This document shows positions 1 to 8,839 of a stretch of DNA of 64,000 nt, piece after piece. Numbering within the stretch: the first letter of the stretch is position 1; each line of letters opens with the position of its first letter. This DNA comes from Shinella sp. CPCC 101442 (lineage in GTDB: Bacteria; Pseudomonadota; Alphaproteobacteria; Rhizobiales; Rhizobiaceae): the NCBI RefSeq assembly GCF_024704725.1, contig NZ_JALIQS010000003.1, positions 310,001-374,000 on the forward strand. Reading direction: 5' to 3'. A program made the translations under genes and the position numbers. The notes under the pieces are model-generated. The model was not told the DNA's origin, did no database searches, and saw nothing but the letters and a program-made list of their open reading frames with translations.

Positions 1-110
1 TGCACATCGCGGATGAGCCCCGATTCGATACCGGCGAGCAGCTTGCGCTCCAGCCCCGGTTCAAACCCCGCCTCCACTGCCCCAACGTTCGCCCATGCCG
101 TCTTGGCCAT
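1..110 (-). CDS. 5' end of an unidentified gene (partial)
   Basis: About 36 codons are visible, reading off the left edge of the window. The protein begins MAKTAWANVGAVEAGFEPGL and continues with a short amphipathic stretch. An ATG at 108-110 (minus strand) is preceded by a purine-rich AGGAG-AGGTGAGG stretch at about 112-125, which fits a ribosome binding site. The N-terminus would suit a cytoplasmic enzyme such as a serine hydrolase, but too little is present to name a family. It is divergent from the TSUP permease. Confidence 0.5.
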   Translation of the reverse strand, partial: MAKTAWANVGAVEAGFEPGLERKLLAGIESGLIRDV

Positions 111-267
111 CGCCTCACCTCTCCTGCTGCCCCATCACTCTATAAGGCCTTTTGACCTGCATTTGATCCGCGTTGCGAGAAAGCGTTGATGCAAGCGGGC
201 TTTGCTTTTGCCCTGCAGTCTGACAGAAGTCAGGAAAAGCCCCTCCCCGAAAGTCCCGAGTCCCGTC

Positions 268-1053
268 TTGGCTGATATCGCCCTCCACATCCTCGTCTTC
301 CTGTTTTTCGCGGCCTTCCTTGCGGGCTTCATCGATTCCATCGCGGGCGGCGGCGGCATGATCACCATTCCCGCCATGCTGATCGCCGGCCTTCCGCCGC
401 TGGAAACGCTCGGCACCAACAAGTTGCAATCGCTGTTCGGCTCCGGCTCGGCGACGCTCGCCTATGCGCGCGCCGGCCATGTGCGGTTGTCGGAGCAATT
501 GCCGATGGCGGCACTCTCGGCGCTCGGCGCCGTCTTCGGCGCGCTGCTGGCGACAATCGTTCCCGGCGATGTGCTGAAGGCCATTCTGCCTTTCCTGCTC
601 GTGGCGATCGCCGTCTATTTCGGCTTGAAGCCGAACATCGGCGACGTGGACAAACACCGCCGCATGAGTGTCTTTCTGTTCACCGTTACCATCGTGCCGG
701 CCATCGGCTTCTATGACGGCGTGTTCGGTCCCGGCACCGGCTCGTTCTTCATGCTGGCCTTCGTGACGCTCGCGGGCTTCGGCGTGCTGAAAGCGACAGC
801 CCACACCAAGCTCCTGAATTTCGGCTCGAATGTCGGCGCCTTCGCCGTCTTCCTGTTCTATGGCGTCGTGTTGTGGAAGGTCGGCCTCGTCATGGGCGCA
901 GGCCAGTTCCTCGGCGCCCAGGCGGGATCGCGCGTCGCGATGAAAAGTGGCGCGAAGATCATCAAGCCGCTTCTCGTCGTGACCTCGATTGCGCTTGCCA
1001 TCCGCCTAATGGCCGATCCGAGCCATCCGCTGCGCGTCTGGCTCGGCTGGTAG
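268..1053 (+). CDS. TSUP-family (TauE/SafE) membrane permease
   Basis: This is a polytopic inner-membrane protein of the TSUP (TauE/SafE, PF01925) family, which exports or imports small sulfur-containing or organic anions; the substrate cannot be read from sequence. The first helix is followed by the family signature GFIDSIAGGGGMITIPAML and by TNKLQSLFGSGSA, and a second copy of the half-repeat begins at YDGVFGPGTGSF. This internal duplication is typical of the family. Start choice: TTG at 268 gives a protein of about 261 residues beginning at the first hydrophobic segment. An upstream in-frame TTG at 202 would add 22 residues with no membrane character. It is convergent with cobO, only 6 nt away. 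Confidence 0.85.
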   Translation: MADIALHILVFLFFAAFLAGFIDSIAGGGGMITIPAMLIAGLPPLETLGTNKLQSLFGSGSATLAYARAGHVRLSEQLPMAALSALGAVFGALLATIVPGDVLKAILPFLLVAIAVYFGLKPNIGDVDKHRRMSVFLFTVTIVPAIGFYDGVFGPGTGSFFMLAFVTLAGFGVLKATAHTKLLNFGSNVGAFAVFLFYGVVLWKVGLVMGAGQFLGAQAGSRVAMKSGAKIIKPLLVVTSIALAIRLMADPSHPLRVWLGW

Positions 1054-1059
1054 GAAGCA

Positions 1060-1701
1060 TCAGAACTCGACGCCCTGCTGAGCCTTGATGCCGGAGCGGA
1101 ACGGGTGCTTCAGCAGCTCCATTTCGGTTGCCAGGTCGGCGATCTCGATCAGCTCTTCCTTGGCGTTGCGGCCCGTCAGCACGACATGGGTCATATGGGG
1201 CTTTTCGGTCTTCAGGAATTCGATGACCTCGTTCACGTCGAGATAATCGTAGCGCAACGCGATATTGATCTCGTCGAGCAGCACCATGGAATTGCGCTCG
1301 TCGCGGATCAGTTCCTTGGCCTTTTCCCAGGCCTTCTGCGCCGTCGCGACATCGCGGGCGCGGTCCTGCGTTTCCCAGGTAAAGCCCTCGCCGAGCGTAT
1401 AGAACTGGCAGATGTCGGAGAAATGCGTCTCGATCAGTTCGCGCTCGCCCGTCACCATCGCGCCCTTGATGAACTGCACCACGGCGCAGGGCATCTTGTG
1501 GGCGATGTGGCGGAAGATCATGCCGAAGCCGGCCGTCGACTTGCCTTTGCCCTTGCCGGTATGGACGACGATGAGGCCCTTTTCGTCCGTCTTCGTCGCC
1601 ATGATCTTTTCGCGCGCCTGCTTCTTCTTCGCCATCTTCTCCGAATGGCGGGCGAGTTCGGCCTCGGTCATGCCGGCGGTTTCGTCGTGGTTCTCGGTCA
1701 T
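1060..1701 (-). CDS. cobO: Cob(I)yrinic acid a,c-diamide adenosyltransferase CobO
   Basis: CobO transfers the adenosyl group of ATP to the cobalt of cob(I)yrinic acid a,c-diamide (and cobinamide) in the cytoplasm. The 213-residue protein has the family P-loop HTGKGKGKSTAGFG at residues 47-60, then AVVQFIKG and LLDEIN motifs, and ends in RSGIKAQQGVEF, which matches CobA/CobO/BtuR length and C-terminus. The N-terminal 40 residues are a polar, lysine-rich extension common in alphaproteobacterial CobO. The ATG at 1701 has a GGGAAGG-type ribosome binding site. It is the last gene of the minus-strand operon cbtB-cbtA-cobU-cobW-cobN-cobO and lies 74 nt after cobN. Confidence 0.95.
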   Translation of the reverse strand: MTENHDETAGMTEAELARHSEKMAKKKQAREKIMATKTDEKGLIVVHTGKGKGKSTAGFGMIFRHIAHKMPCAVVQFIKGAMVTGERELIETHFSDICQFYTLGEGFTWETQDRARDVATAQKAWEKAKELIRDERNSMVLLDEINIALRYDYLDVNEVIEFLKTEKPHMTHVVLTGRNAKEELIEIADLATEMELLKHPFRSGIKAQQGVEF

Positions 1702-1775
1702 CTTGCTTCCCTTCCCTAACTCTTTGTGTGCGCAATTCCGGACGCAAAGCCGCTTCACACGTTTGCCGGATTGCT

Positions 1776-4700
1776 CTAGGACGCCTTGCGGGCGCCCAGC
1801 ATGTCCAGTTCGAAACGCGCGGAATTGGAGCGAGGCGTCCAAAGGCCCCGGTCGATAGCCTCGGCAAAGCGCGCGGCCATTTCGGCAAGCGCCGCCGGGT
1901 TCTTCTGCATCAGGAAATCCCGCACGCGCTCGTCGAGCATATAGGCCTGATAGGCGGCCTCGAAATGATGGTCCTTCACCGCACCCGTCGTCGCGGCGAA
2001 GGCAAACATGAAATCGACCGTCGCGGCGATCTCGAAGGCGCCCTTGTAGCCATGGCGCATGACGCCATCGATCCATTTCGGATTGACGACGCGGGCGCGC
2101 ACGACGCGGCCGATCTCGTCTTCCAGCGTGCGCACGACCGGCTTTTCCGGCCGTGACAGGTCGTTGTGGTAGATGGTGGGTTGCTGGCCGGAGAGGTGCT
2201 GCACGGCCGCGGCCATGCCGCCCTGAAACTGGTAATATTCATCGCTGTCGAGCAGGTCGTGCTCGCGGCTGTCCTGGTTCTGCACGACGGCCTGCAGGCT
2301 CTTCATGCGCGCCTCGAGCCGCTCGCGCATCGGCACGCTGTCGCCCTCGCCGTCATAGGCGTGCGCACCCCAGGCAAGCCAGGCTTCCGCGACATCGCCG
2401 CGATCGGTCCAGAGCCCTTCATCGATCATGGTTTGCAGGCCGGCGCCATAGCTGCCGGATTTCGCGCCGAAGATACGGAAGCCGGCCTGTCTGGCGGCCT
2501 CCTCCTCGGATATTCCCCTGGCCGCAAGAACCGCGGCCTCAGCGCGCATGCGGGCGGCAACCGGGTTGTCCGCATCGTCCTCGTCAAGTGCGCCGATGGC
2601 GCGCACGGCACGGTCGAAGAGCGCAATCTGTTCCGGGAAGGCATCCCGGAAGAAGCCGGAAATTCTGAGCGTCACATCGACGCGCGGATGGCGCAGCATC
2701 GCGGGCGGGATGATCTCGAATCCGGTGACGCGGCGCGATGCCATGTCCCAGGTCGGCTTGACGCCGATCAGTGCCATCGCCTGCGCGATATCATCGCCGC
2801 CGGTGCGCATGTTGGAGGTGCCCCAGGCGGTAATGCCGAAGGAGGTCGGCCATTCGCCGTGGTCCTGCGCATATCGGGTGACGAGCAGTTCGGCGGATTT
2901 TTTACCCAGCTCCCACGCAGCCGGCGTCGGCACGGCACGGCTGTCGACGGAGTAGAAGTTGCGCCCCGTCGGCAGCACGTCCGGCCGCCCGCGCGTCGGC
3001 GCGCCGGAAGGGCCGGGCTCGATGAAGCGACCGTCGAGGCCGCGCAGCAGTGCTGCGATCTCCGCCGGGCCGCAGGCGGCGACGGCGGGGCGGATGCTCG
3101 CCTCGATCGTATCAAGCACCGCACGGGTCGCCGGCCAGTCTTCCGGGCAGGCCAGCGTGCCGTCCACGAGTTTCGCCGCCAGAAGCTCGATACGTTCCAC
3201 TGTATCGCCATTGCTGCGCCACGGAGCATCCAGCTGTCCGGCAAGGATCGCGGGACGCGGACCGGTCCACGCATCGGAGCCGACGCAATCGAGCGGATCG
3301 AAGGCGATGTCGCCGAGGCCATCCGCGGCAATCGCCCGCTGCAAACTCGCCTCTCCACCCTCGCCGAGCCCGCGTGGAACGCGGGCGAGCGCGACCGTCA
3401 GGTCGGTAAGAAGCCGGCCCTCCGGCGAGACGCCAAAAATGTGCAGGCCGTCGCGAATCTGCATTTCCTTGAGGTCGCAGAGATAGGCGTCCAGCTTTTG
3501 CAGCGCCGCCTCTTCGCCGTCCGACCGGGCGATGCCGGCGTCGCTGTCGAGGCCGATGTCGCGCACGAGTTCCAGGATCTGCTTCGTCAGGAGCTTGATG
3601 CGTCGCGGGTCGCCGCCGGAGGCCTCGTAATACTCATCGACGAGCGCTTCGAGATCCTTGAGGGGGCCATAGGTCTCGGCGCGGGTCAGCGGCGGCGTCA
3701 GGTGGTCGATGATGACGGCGGCGGAGCGGCGTTTGGCCTGCGTGCCCTCGCCCGGATCGTTGACGATGAACGGATAGAGATGCGGCAGCGGACCGAGCAC
3801 GGCCTCGGGGTAACACGCCTCCGACAGCGCCAGCGCCTTGCCCGGCAACCACTCGAGATTGCCGTGTTTGCCCATATGCACGATGGCATGAGCGCCGTAG
3901 TGCAGGCGCAGGAAAGCGTAGAAGGCGAGATAGCCGTGCGGCGGCACCAGATCCGGCGAATGATAGGTGTCCTTCGGATCGATATTGTAACCGCGCGCCG
4001 GCTGGATGCCGACCAGCGTCTCCCCGAAACGGGCGAGCGGCAGGGCGAAGACGTCGCCGAGGACGAACGGATCGTCTTCCGGCGCACCCCAGCGCGCTGC
4101 CATCTCATCCTGAATCGACTTCGGAAGCGTCAAGAAGAAGGCCTTGTAATGATTCAGTGAAAACGTTTCGCGAATTTCGCGGCCGTCGCTCGCCGCGTTG
4201 GTCGGGCCGGCCATCAGATGGGCGATCAGCGCGTCGCCGTCACCAGGCAAACCGTCAATTGCATAACCTTCCGCCGCCATGGCGCGCAGCACTTCCATCG
4301 TGCCGGCGGGCGTATCGAGGCCGACGCCATTTCCCAGCCGGCCGTCGCGGTTGGGATAGTTCGCCATGACCAGTGCGATGCGGCGCGCGGCGGGTTGGGC
4401 ACGGCGCAGCCGCGCCCAGCCGGCGGCAAGCCTGGCCACGAAACGGATGCGGTCCTCGACCGGGTCGAGGCTCACGATGTTCGTCTCGACGCGCTCGTCG
4501 TACCGCGCGGCGGCCTTGAAGGAGACGGCGCGGGAAAGCACGCGGCCATCCACCTCCGGCAGCGAGACATTCATGCCGAGATCGCGGGCCGTCAGGCCCT
4601 GCCCCGACGCCTCCCACGCTTCGCGCGAGGAACCGGAGAAGACGACCTGCAACACCGGCGCACCGGTCTCGTCCAGCACGGTTGGTTTGCGGCCGGCGCC

Positions 4701-5537
4701 GGGCGCGGAAACAGCGAAGCTCGTGGCGTTGAGAACCACTTCAGGCTGGATTTCGGCGAAGGCGGCGCGGACCGTTTCGATGGAAACGGGTTCCTTGAGA
4801 CTGGACACGAAGAGCGGCAGGGCACGGATGCCTTCCGCCGCCAGTGCCTCGATCAGCATTTCGACGGGACGGGTCTCGCCGCTCTGGACGTAAGCGCGGT
4901 AGAACGAGATCGCGGCGGTCGGAGGTTCGAATCCCTCACCCGCTACCATCGTCCCGGCGAGGTCTCGCCATGTCGCGACATCCACCACGCCCTGCCCCGG
5001 CCACCAGATAGCGGCCTTTTCCAGCGGCATTGCCGATTCCGGTTTGTCGCCGCCAAAGGCCACGGCATCGGCATAGGCGAGGAAGCGGTCCGCATTGTCG
5101 GCACCGCCCTCGTTGAGATAGGCCCAGAGACGCTGGCGGTCGGTGTCCTCGATGCGATTGAACGGCATCAGGCCTTCGTCCGGCCGGTCGTCTCCGGGGA
5201 GTGCAACGAGCTTGATGCCATTGGCGACCGCCGTGGCCAGCAGCGCTTCCAAGACGTAGCGGAAGTAGCTGGCGCCGCCGAGGGCGCGGATGACGATCAG
5301 CTTCGCGTGGCGGGCCGTGCGCTCGATATAGGTATCGACCGACATCGGGTGCGAGAGCGTCGCGAGACTGGCGAGGCGCAGGCGCGTATCCGTGCCGCGC
5401 GCACGGTGCGCGGCGGCGATGGAGGCGAGTTCCGTGTCGGCGGCCGAGAGGAAGAGGATATCGCCCGGCGTCTGGCCGAGATCGATCGCCTCCTTGCCAT
5501 CGGCGATGGTGCCCTTCTGGGCTAGCAGGAGATGCAT
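1776..5537 (-). CDS. cobN: Cobaltochelatase subunit CobN
   Basis: CobN is the large subunit of the aerobic, ATP-dependent cobaltochelatase (CobNST) that inserts Co(II) into hydrogenobyrinic acid a,c-diamide. At 1253 residues it has full family length. It carries the CobN/Mg-chelatase H signature around residues 550-565 (MGKHGNLEWLPGK) and the C-terminal GFEIAATVDFMFAFAATTGA-like region, with GYKGAFEIAAT visible near the end. The start at 5537 is supported by AGGAGG about 7 nt upstream. It lies between cobW and cobO on the same strand; CobS and CobT are not in this window. Two long open frames on the opposite strand are high-GC shadows. Confidence 0.97.
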   Translation of the reverse strand: MHLLLAQKGTIADGKEAIDLGQTPGDILFLSAADTELASIAAAHRARGTDTRLRLASLATLSHPMSVDTYIERTARHAKLIVIRALGGASYFRYVLEALLATAVANGIKLVALPGDDRPDEGLMPFNRIEDTDRQRLWAYLNEGGADNADRFLAYADAVAFGGDKPESAMPLEKAAIWWPGQGVVDVATWRDLAGTMVAGEGFEPPTAAISFYRAYVQSGETRPVEMLIEALAAEGIRALPLFVSSLKEPVSIETVRAAFAEIQPEVVLNATSFAVSAPGAGRKPTVLDETGAPVLQVVFSGSSREAWEASGQGLTARDLGMNVSLPEVDGRVLSRAVSFKAAARYDERVETNIVSLDPVEDRIRFVARLAAGWARLRRAQPAARRIALVMANYPNRDGRLGNGVGLDTPAGTMEVLRAMAAEGYAIDGLPGDGDALIAHLMAGPTNAASDGREIRETFSLNHYKAFFLTLPKSIQDEMAARWGAPEDDPFVLGDVFALPLARFGETLVGIQPARGYNIDPKDTYHSPDLVPPHGYLAFYAFLRLHYGAHAIVHMGKHGNLEWLPGKALALSEACYPEAVLGPLPHLYPFIVNDPGEGTQAKRRSAAVIIDHLTPPLTRAETYGPLKDLEALVDEYYEASGGDPRRIKLLTKQILELVRDIGLDSDAGIARSDGEEAALQKLDAYLCDLKEMQIRDGLHIFGVSPEGRLLTDLTVALARVPRGLGEGGEASLQRAIAADGLGDIAFDPLDCVGSDAWTGPRPAILAGQLDAPWRSNGDTVERIELLAAKLVDGTLACPEDWPATRAVLDTIEASIRPAVAACGPAEIAALLRGLDGRFIEPGPSGAPTRGRPDVLPTGRNFYSVDSRAVPTPAAWELGKKSAELLVTRYAQDHGEWPTSFGITAWGTSNMRTGGDDIAQAMALIGVKPTWDMASRRVTGFEIIPPAMLRHPRVDVTLRISGFFRDAFPEQIALFDRAVRAIGALDEDDADNPVAARMRAEAAVLAARGISEEEAARQAGFRIFGAKSGSYGAGLQTMIDEGLWTDRGDVAEAWLAWGAHAYDGEGDSVPMRERLEARMKSLQAVVQNQDSREHDLLDSDEYYQFQGGMAAAVQHLSGQQPTIYHNDLSRPEKPVVRTLEDEIGRVVRARVVNPKWIDGVMRHGYKGAFEIAATVDFMFAFAATTGAVKDHHFEAAYQAYMLDERVRDFLMQKNPAALAEMAARFAEAIDRGLWTPRSNSARFELDMLGARKAS

Positions 5538-5580
5538 GCCGCGCCTCCTGTCTGTGGCCGTGCCGTGGACGTGAAACCCC

Positions 5581-5702
5581 GGGTCAGGCCCGAGGATGAC
5601 GGAAAGGAGGAACGGTCACGGAACCTTTCCGCCGGCGCCGCGTGCAGAACTTTCCCTATCGTCGGCAGCCTCCCCTCCCCACCGTCATCCTCGGGCCTGA
5701 CC
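5581..5702. repeat. Intergenic inverted repeat (GTCATCCTCGGG family)
   Basis: Between cobW and cobN, a 22-nt sequence at 5581-5602 recurs as its reverse complement at 5682-5702 with one difference, separated by 79 nt. The core CCGTCATCCTCGGGCCTGAC is a very common intergenic repeat type in rhizobia (from memory). Transcribed, it would form a long hairpin inside the cob operon, which could act in mRNA processing or partial termination before cobN. Confidence 0.75.
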
Positions 5703-5789
5703 GGAAGATCCACCGGCATGGCGGACCGGAAACAGCCGGAGGGCACCTGAGACGAGTAAGAGAGGGGCTGCTGTGTCTTCATGCCGAAA

Positions 5790-6839
5790 TCACGCCGCCG
5801 CGGCGATGGCGGCGCGGACGGCCTGCTCGTCCATGTCGTGCAGGCCGATGACGACGAGGCGGGTGCCGCGGGTTTCACCGGGCGCCCAGGCCCGTTCGAA
5901 ATAGGTGTCGATGCGGCTGCCGACAGCCTGGACGAGCAGGCGCAGCGGCTTGCCGGGCACATCGGCAAACCCCTTGACGCGCAGCACGTCGTGTTCGGCG
6001 ATCACGCCCTTGAGGCGTTCGGTGAAGGTCGCCGGATCGGCGATGGCCGGCAGTTCCACGACGAAGCTGTCGAACTCGTCGTGATCGTGTTCCTCGCCGT
6101 TCTCGTGTTCCAGCTCATGGTGCGATTTGCGATTGGCAATGTCGTCTTCCGTGCCCACACCCAGGCCCAGCAGGACGGCGGCGGCGACTTCGCCGTTCCT
6201 CGCCTCGATCATCGAGGGCTTGCGAGCGATGCGGGAGGCGACTTCGTCGCGCACGCTCTGAACGCCGGCGGCGTCGAGGAGATCGGTCTTGTTGAGCACG
6301 ATGAGGTCAGCGGCGGTCAACTGGTCCTCGAAGAGTTCTTCCAGCGGGCTTTCGTGGTCGAGATTGTCGTCTTCGGCCCGAAGCGCATCGACCTTGTCAT
6401 GGTCGTCGGCAAAACGGCCGGCGGCGACGGCGGCACTGTCGACCACGGTGATGACGCCGTCTACCGTGACCTGCGTCTTGATTTCCGGCCAGTTGAAGGC
6501 GGCGATCAGCGGCTGCGGCAAAGCGAGGCCCGACGTCTCGATGACGATGTGGTCGGGACGGTTTTCACGCTCCAGCAGCTTCGTCATCGTCGGAATGAAA
6601 TCGTCGGCGACCGTGCAGCAGATGCAGCCATTGGTGAGTTCGATGATGTCGTCTTCCGTGCAGGCTTCCGCACCGCAGCCCTTGAGAACGTCACCGTCGA
6701 CGCCGAGATCGCCGAACTCGTTGATGATGAGCGCGATGCGTTTTCCCCCGGCGTTCTGCAGGAGGTTGCGGATCATCGTCGTCTTGCCGGCACCCAGGAA
6801 TCCGGTGATGACGGTGGCGGGGATCTTCTGTTGCAGCAT
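5790..6839 (-). CDS. cobW: CobW-family G3E GTPase, cobalt chaperone candidate
   Basis: CobW is a P-loop GTPase of the G3E family, thought to deliver cobalt to the cobaltochelatase. The 349-residue protein has the P-loop GFLGAGKTT at residues 13-21, the metal-binding GCICC motif at residues 71-75 (CxCC signature) and a conserved ETSG (VIETSGLALPQP). A histidine/glutamate-rich stretch near residues 220-245 (HHELEHENGEEHDHDE) could bind metal. The C-terminal CobW_C domain follows. It sits directly upstream of cobN and 4 nt after cobU ends, the standard operon position. Confidence 0.96.
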   Translation of the reverse strand: MLQQKIPATVITGFLGAGKTTMIRNLLQNAGGKRIALIINEFGDLGVDGDVLKGCGAEACTEDDIIELTNGCICCTVADDFIPTMTKLLERENRPDHIVIETSGLALPQPLIAAFNWPEIKTQVTVDGVITVVDSAAVAAGRFADDHDKVDALRAEDDNLDHESPLEELFEDQLTAADLIVLNKTDLLDAAGVQSVRDEVASRIARKPSMIEARNGEVAAAVLLGLGVGTEDDIANRKSHHELEHENGEEHDHDEFDSFVVELPAIADPATFTERLKGVIAEHDVLRVKGFADVPGKPLRLLVQAVGSRIDTYFERAWAPGETRGTRLVVIGLHDMDEQAVRAAIAAAA

Positions 6840-6843
6840 AGGC

Positions 6844-7368
6844 TCAACCCTTCATTTTCAGCGGCAGTCCGGCCGCGACGAAATAGACTTCCGGTACGAG
6901 CGCCGCCACCTGCTGGTGCAGCCGCCCGGCATGGTCGCGGAATTCGCGCGCCATGCGATTGTCAGGTACGATGCCGAGGCCGACTTCGTTCGATACGAAG
7001 ACCAGCCGGCCCGGCGCGTCTTTGATGGCCGACAAAAGGCCGGCAAATTCCTCTGCGATGTCCCGTTCCTCCAGCATCAGGTTGGTCAGCCAGAGGGTGA
7101 GGCAATCGATAAGGACCGCTCGGTCCTCGTGCGCCACATCCTTTATGCGGGCGGCGAGCGCAAGCGGTTCCTCGTGCGTTTCCCAGCCTTTTCCGCGATC
7201 TTCCCGGTGTTTGGCGATGCGCTCACGCATCTCGTCGTCCCAGGCGCGGCCGGTGGCGATATAATGACGCGAGAGGCCGGTCTCGGCGACCAGCCTCTCG
7301 GCAAAAGCGGATTTTCCGGAACGCGCACCGCCCAGAACCAGGACGGCTCCGGGCGATGTCTGCACCAT
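6844..7368 (-). CDS. cobU: Adenosylcobinamide kinase / guanylyltransferase CobU (CobP)
   Basis: This bifunctional enzyme phosphorylates adenosylcobinamide and transfers GMP to it in nucleotide-loop assembly. The 174-residue protein begins with the P-loop GGARSGKS at residues 13-20 and has the family motifs [12 protein letters not shown] and [11 protein letters not shown], plus [12 protein letters not shown] near the C-terminal third. The ATG at 7368 follows the cbtA stop after a single base, which indicates translational coupling. A longer open frame upstream is just the overlap with cbtA in another frame. Confidence 0.95.
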   Translation of the reverse strand: MVQTSPGAVLVLGGARSGKSAFAERLVAETGLSRHYIATGRAWDDEMRERIAKHREDRGKGWETHEEPLALAARIKDVAHEDRAVLIDCLTLWLTNLMLEERDIAEEFAGLLSAIKDAPGRLVFVSNEVGLGIVPDNRMAREFRDHAGRLHQQVAALVPEVYFVAAGLPLKMKG

Positions 7369-7369
7369 A

Positions 7370-8158
7370 TCAGGCTGCCTTGGCGATCTTCTCGTTGGCA
7401 AAGCCGAGCGAGAGGCCGAGCACGATCCAGAAGAACAGCGTCGTGGCAAGGGCCGCGACGGCGAACTCCGCGCCGAGAACGGCCGGAACGTTGCTGGAAA
7501 TGTCGGACGGCTGCGGCGCACCATAGACCTGCGGTGCGGCGAGAAGAACGACACCGGCAACCTTGGCGACGATGCCCGGCTTCAGGAACAGCAGGTAAAG
7601 TCCCGCCGCCGAAAGGGCCACGGTCGCAACCCACCAGATCTGGCGCTGCGTCAGGTCGGCAGCCGGGAAGCCCGGAAGCTCCGGCGGCAGACCAATGGCC
7701 GGCAGCATATGCACGGCCAGCCAGCCGGCGGCGCCCCAGAGCGCACCATTGGCAATGGTGATCGGATTGCCGGAAACGAGGCTGAAACCGGCGAGCAGCA
7801 GGGCAAAGCCCGTACCCGTGACAAGGTTGGCGAGCAACGTGCCGGAGAAGCGGCTCATGCCGAACATGATGCCGCCCTCCTCGTGATCCTCGCCCTCATG
7901 GGCATAGGCCACGGAGACGGGGGAGAGTGCGGACGCGACGTCGAGGATCATGGCGCCGAGCGAGGAATGCTCCTGCGTCGCGGCAGCACCATCGGTCGTC
8001 GGCGTGGTGCCTTCGATTGCCGGAGCGGCTTCGTCGCCGCCCTCGAACTCTTCAGCGTGCAGAATGAGCGGCACGACTCGGGCTTCCTGGGCGGCTGTCA
8101 TCAGCACGCCGGAAAACAGCCCGGCCACCAGGGCGGCCAGGAGATAACGAACGATCAT
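7370..8158 (-). CDS. cbtA: Cobalt transporter subunit CbtA
   Basis: CbtA is a predicted inner-membrane cobalt importer (PF09490) found in B12-regulated operons. The 262-residue protein has an N-terminal membrane segment (residues 1-25) and the family-typical early [16 protein letters not shown] periplasmic-like, acidic, Ala/Thr-rich loop with a His/Glu/Asp cluster ([13 protein letters not shown]) follows, then four or five further membrane segments. It is translated from an ATG with AGGAG overlapping the cbtB stop codon. The neighbours (cbtB, riboswitch, cob genes) make the cobalt assignment strong. Confidence 0.95.
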   Translation of the reverse strand: MIVRYLLAALVAGLFSGVLMTAAQEARVVPLILHAEEFEGGDEAAPAIEGTTPTTDGAAATQEHSSLGAMILDVASALSPVSVAYAHEGEDHEEGGIMFGMSRFSGTLLANLVTGTGFALLLAGFSLVSGNPITIANGALWGAAGWLAVHMLPAIGLPPELPGFPAADLTQRQIWWVATVALSAAGLYLLFLKPGIVAKVAGVVLLAAPQVYGAPQPSDISSNVPAVLGAEFAVAALATTLFFWIVLGLSLGFANEKIAKAA

Positions 8159-8170
8159 GTCAAAAACTCC

Positions 8171-8347
8171 TTAGTGGCAGGGAAAGCCGTAGGAGTGACG
8201 CGTGTCGTGGGCCGTGTCGTGCAGCACGGCCGAATTGGCAAGGCCGGCGCCGAAGACAAGGAAGGCACCGAGAAGCAGCGCGAAAACGCCGGCAACGAGG
8301 CGGTCGTTCGCGGAAAGGGTAATAGAAGACGTATTGGAAACAGCCAT
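8171..8347 (-). CDS. cbtB: Cobalt transporter subunit CbtB
   Basis: CbtB is a 58-residue single-span membrane protein (PF09489) that works with CbtA. The sequence shows one hydrophobic helix (LVAGVFALLLGAFLVFGAGL) and the diagnostic C-terminal histidine-rich tail ending HDTRHSYGFPCH, proposed to bind cobalt. The start at 8347 has GGAGG five bases upstream. It is the first gene of the cob operon and lies directly downstream of the cobalamin riboswitch. Confidence 0.95.
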   Translation of the reverse strand: MAVSNTSSITLSANDRLVAGVFALLLGAFLVFGAGLANSAVLHDTAHDTRHSYGFPCH

Positions 8348-8367
8348 GACAACCTCCGTGCAGGCGT

Positions 8368-8385
8368 TGGGGAAGCCCCTCCCCA
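8368..8385 (-). promoter_or_regulatory. Riboswitch expression-platform hairpin upstream of cbtB
   Basis: TGGGGA and TCCCCA arms with a 6-nt loop form a hairpin between the B12 box and the cbtB ribosome binding site (GGAGG at about 8353-8357). Its position suggests that it switches access to the ribosome binding site when cobalamin binds; this is inferred from position only. Confidence 0.5.
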
Positions 8386-8399
8386 GGTCGAGCGATATG

Positions 8400-8612
8400 C
8401 CCTCATTGGCTGGCAGGTCTCCTGGCTCGCAGCGTCCGGCGCATTCAGCGCCTGCGGGCTACCCTCACCTTCCCGAATTCAAGCATCGCGAGAGGCGGAC
8501 GATTCGTAGAAAAAGAGGCGTCCAACCCCGGCTATCGCGATGCCATCCAGTGGCTTTTCCGGCTGGCACTCCTTTCGTGCTTGCAAGGCACCATTGCCCC
8601 TACGCCCACGAA
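8400..8612 (-). ncRNA. Cobalamin (AdoCbl) riboswitch upstream of cbtB
   Basis: On the minus strand the leader carries a near-perfect B12 box, GCGAGCCAGGAGACCTGCC, at about 8412-8430. Upstream are GGTGCC at about 8587-8592 and a GCCACTGG element at about 8549-8556, with a GGGAAGGTGAGGG segment between. The order and overall length (about 200 nt) fit the cobalamin riboswitch family. It lies immediately before cbtB, so cobalamin should repress the whole cbtB-cbtA-cobU-cobW-cobN-cobO operon. I did not fold it computationally. Confidence 0.88.
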
Positions 8613-8839
8613 AATCCTCCATCCGGATGGGTATCCCTCGCTACTCTACAGTCGCGGGGTCGGCCGTGATTGCAGCGCCCTGATTGGGTCCGCCACGTCA
8701 CATTCCCATTTACTCCCTGATCCGTTTCCGGATCCGGGAACCATCCAATATCGCCGATGATTATGCGGCCCACCCCGGGAAGTCAATCGACCGGCAGCGG
8801 CATGGCCTATGCCAAAACCGCCGTCCGGTCGTCGCATTC

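Noticed and set aside
2166-5525. Two very long open frames on the plus strand opposite cobN.
   Set aside because: They have no domain, mirror the GC-rich codons of cobN and match nothing recognisable; cobN is a certain gene on the other strand.
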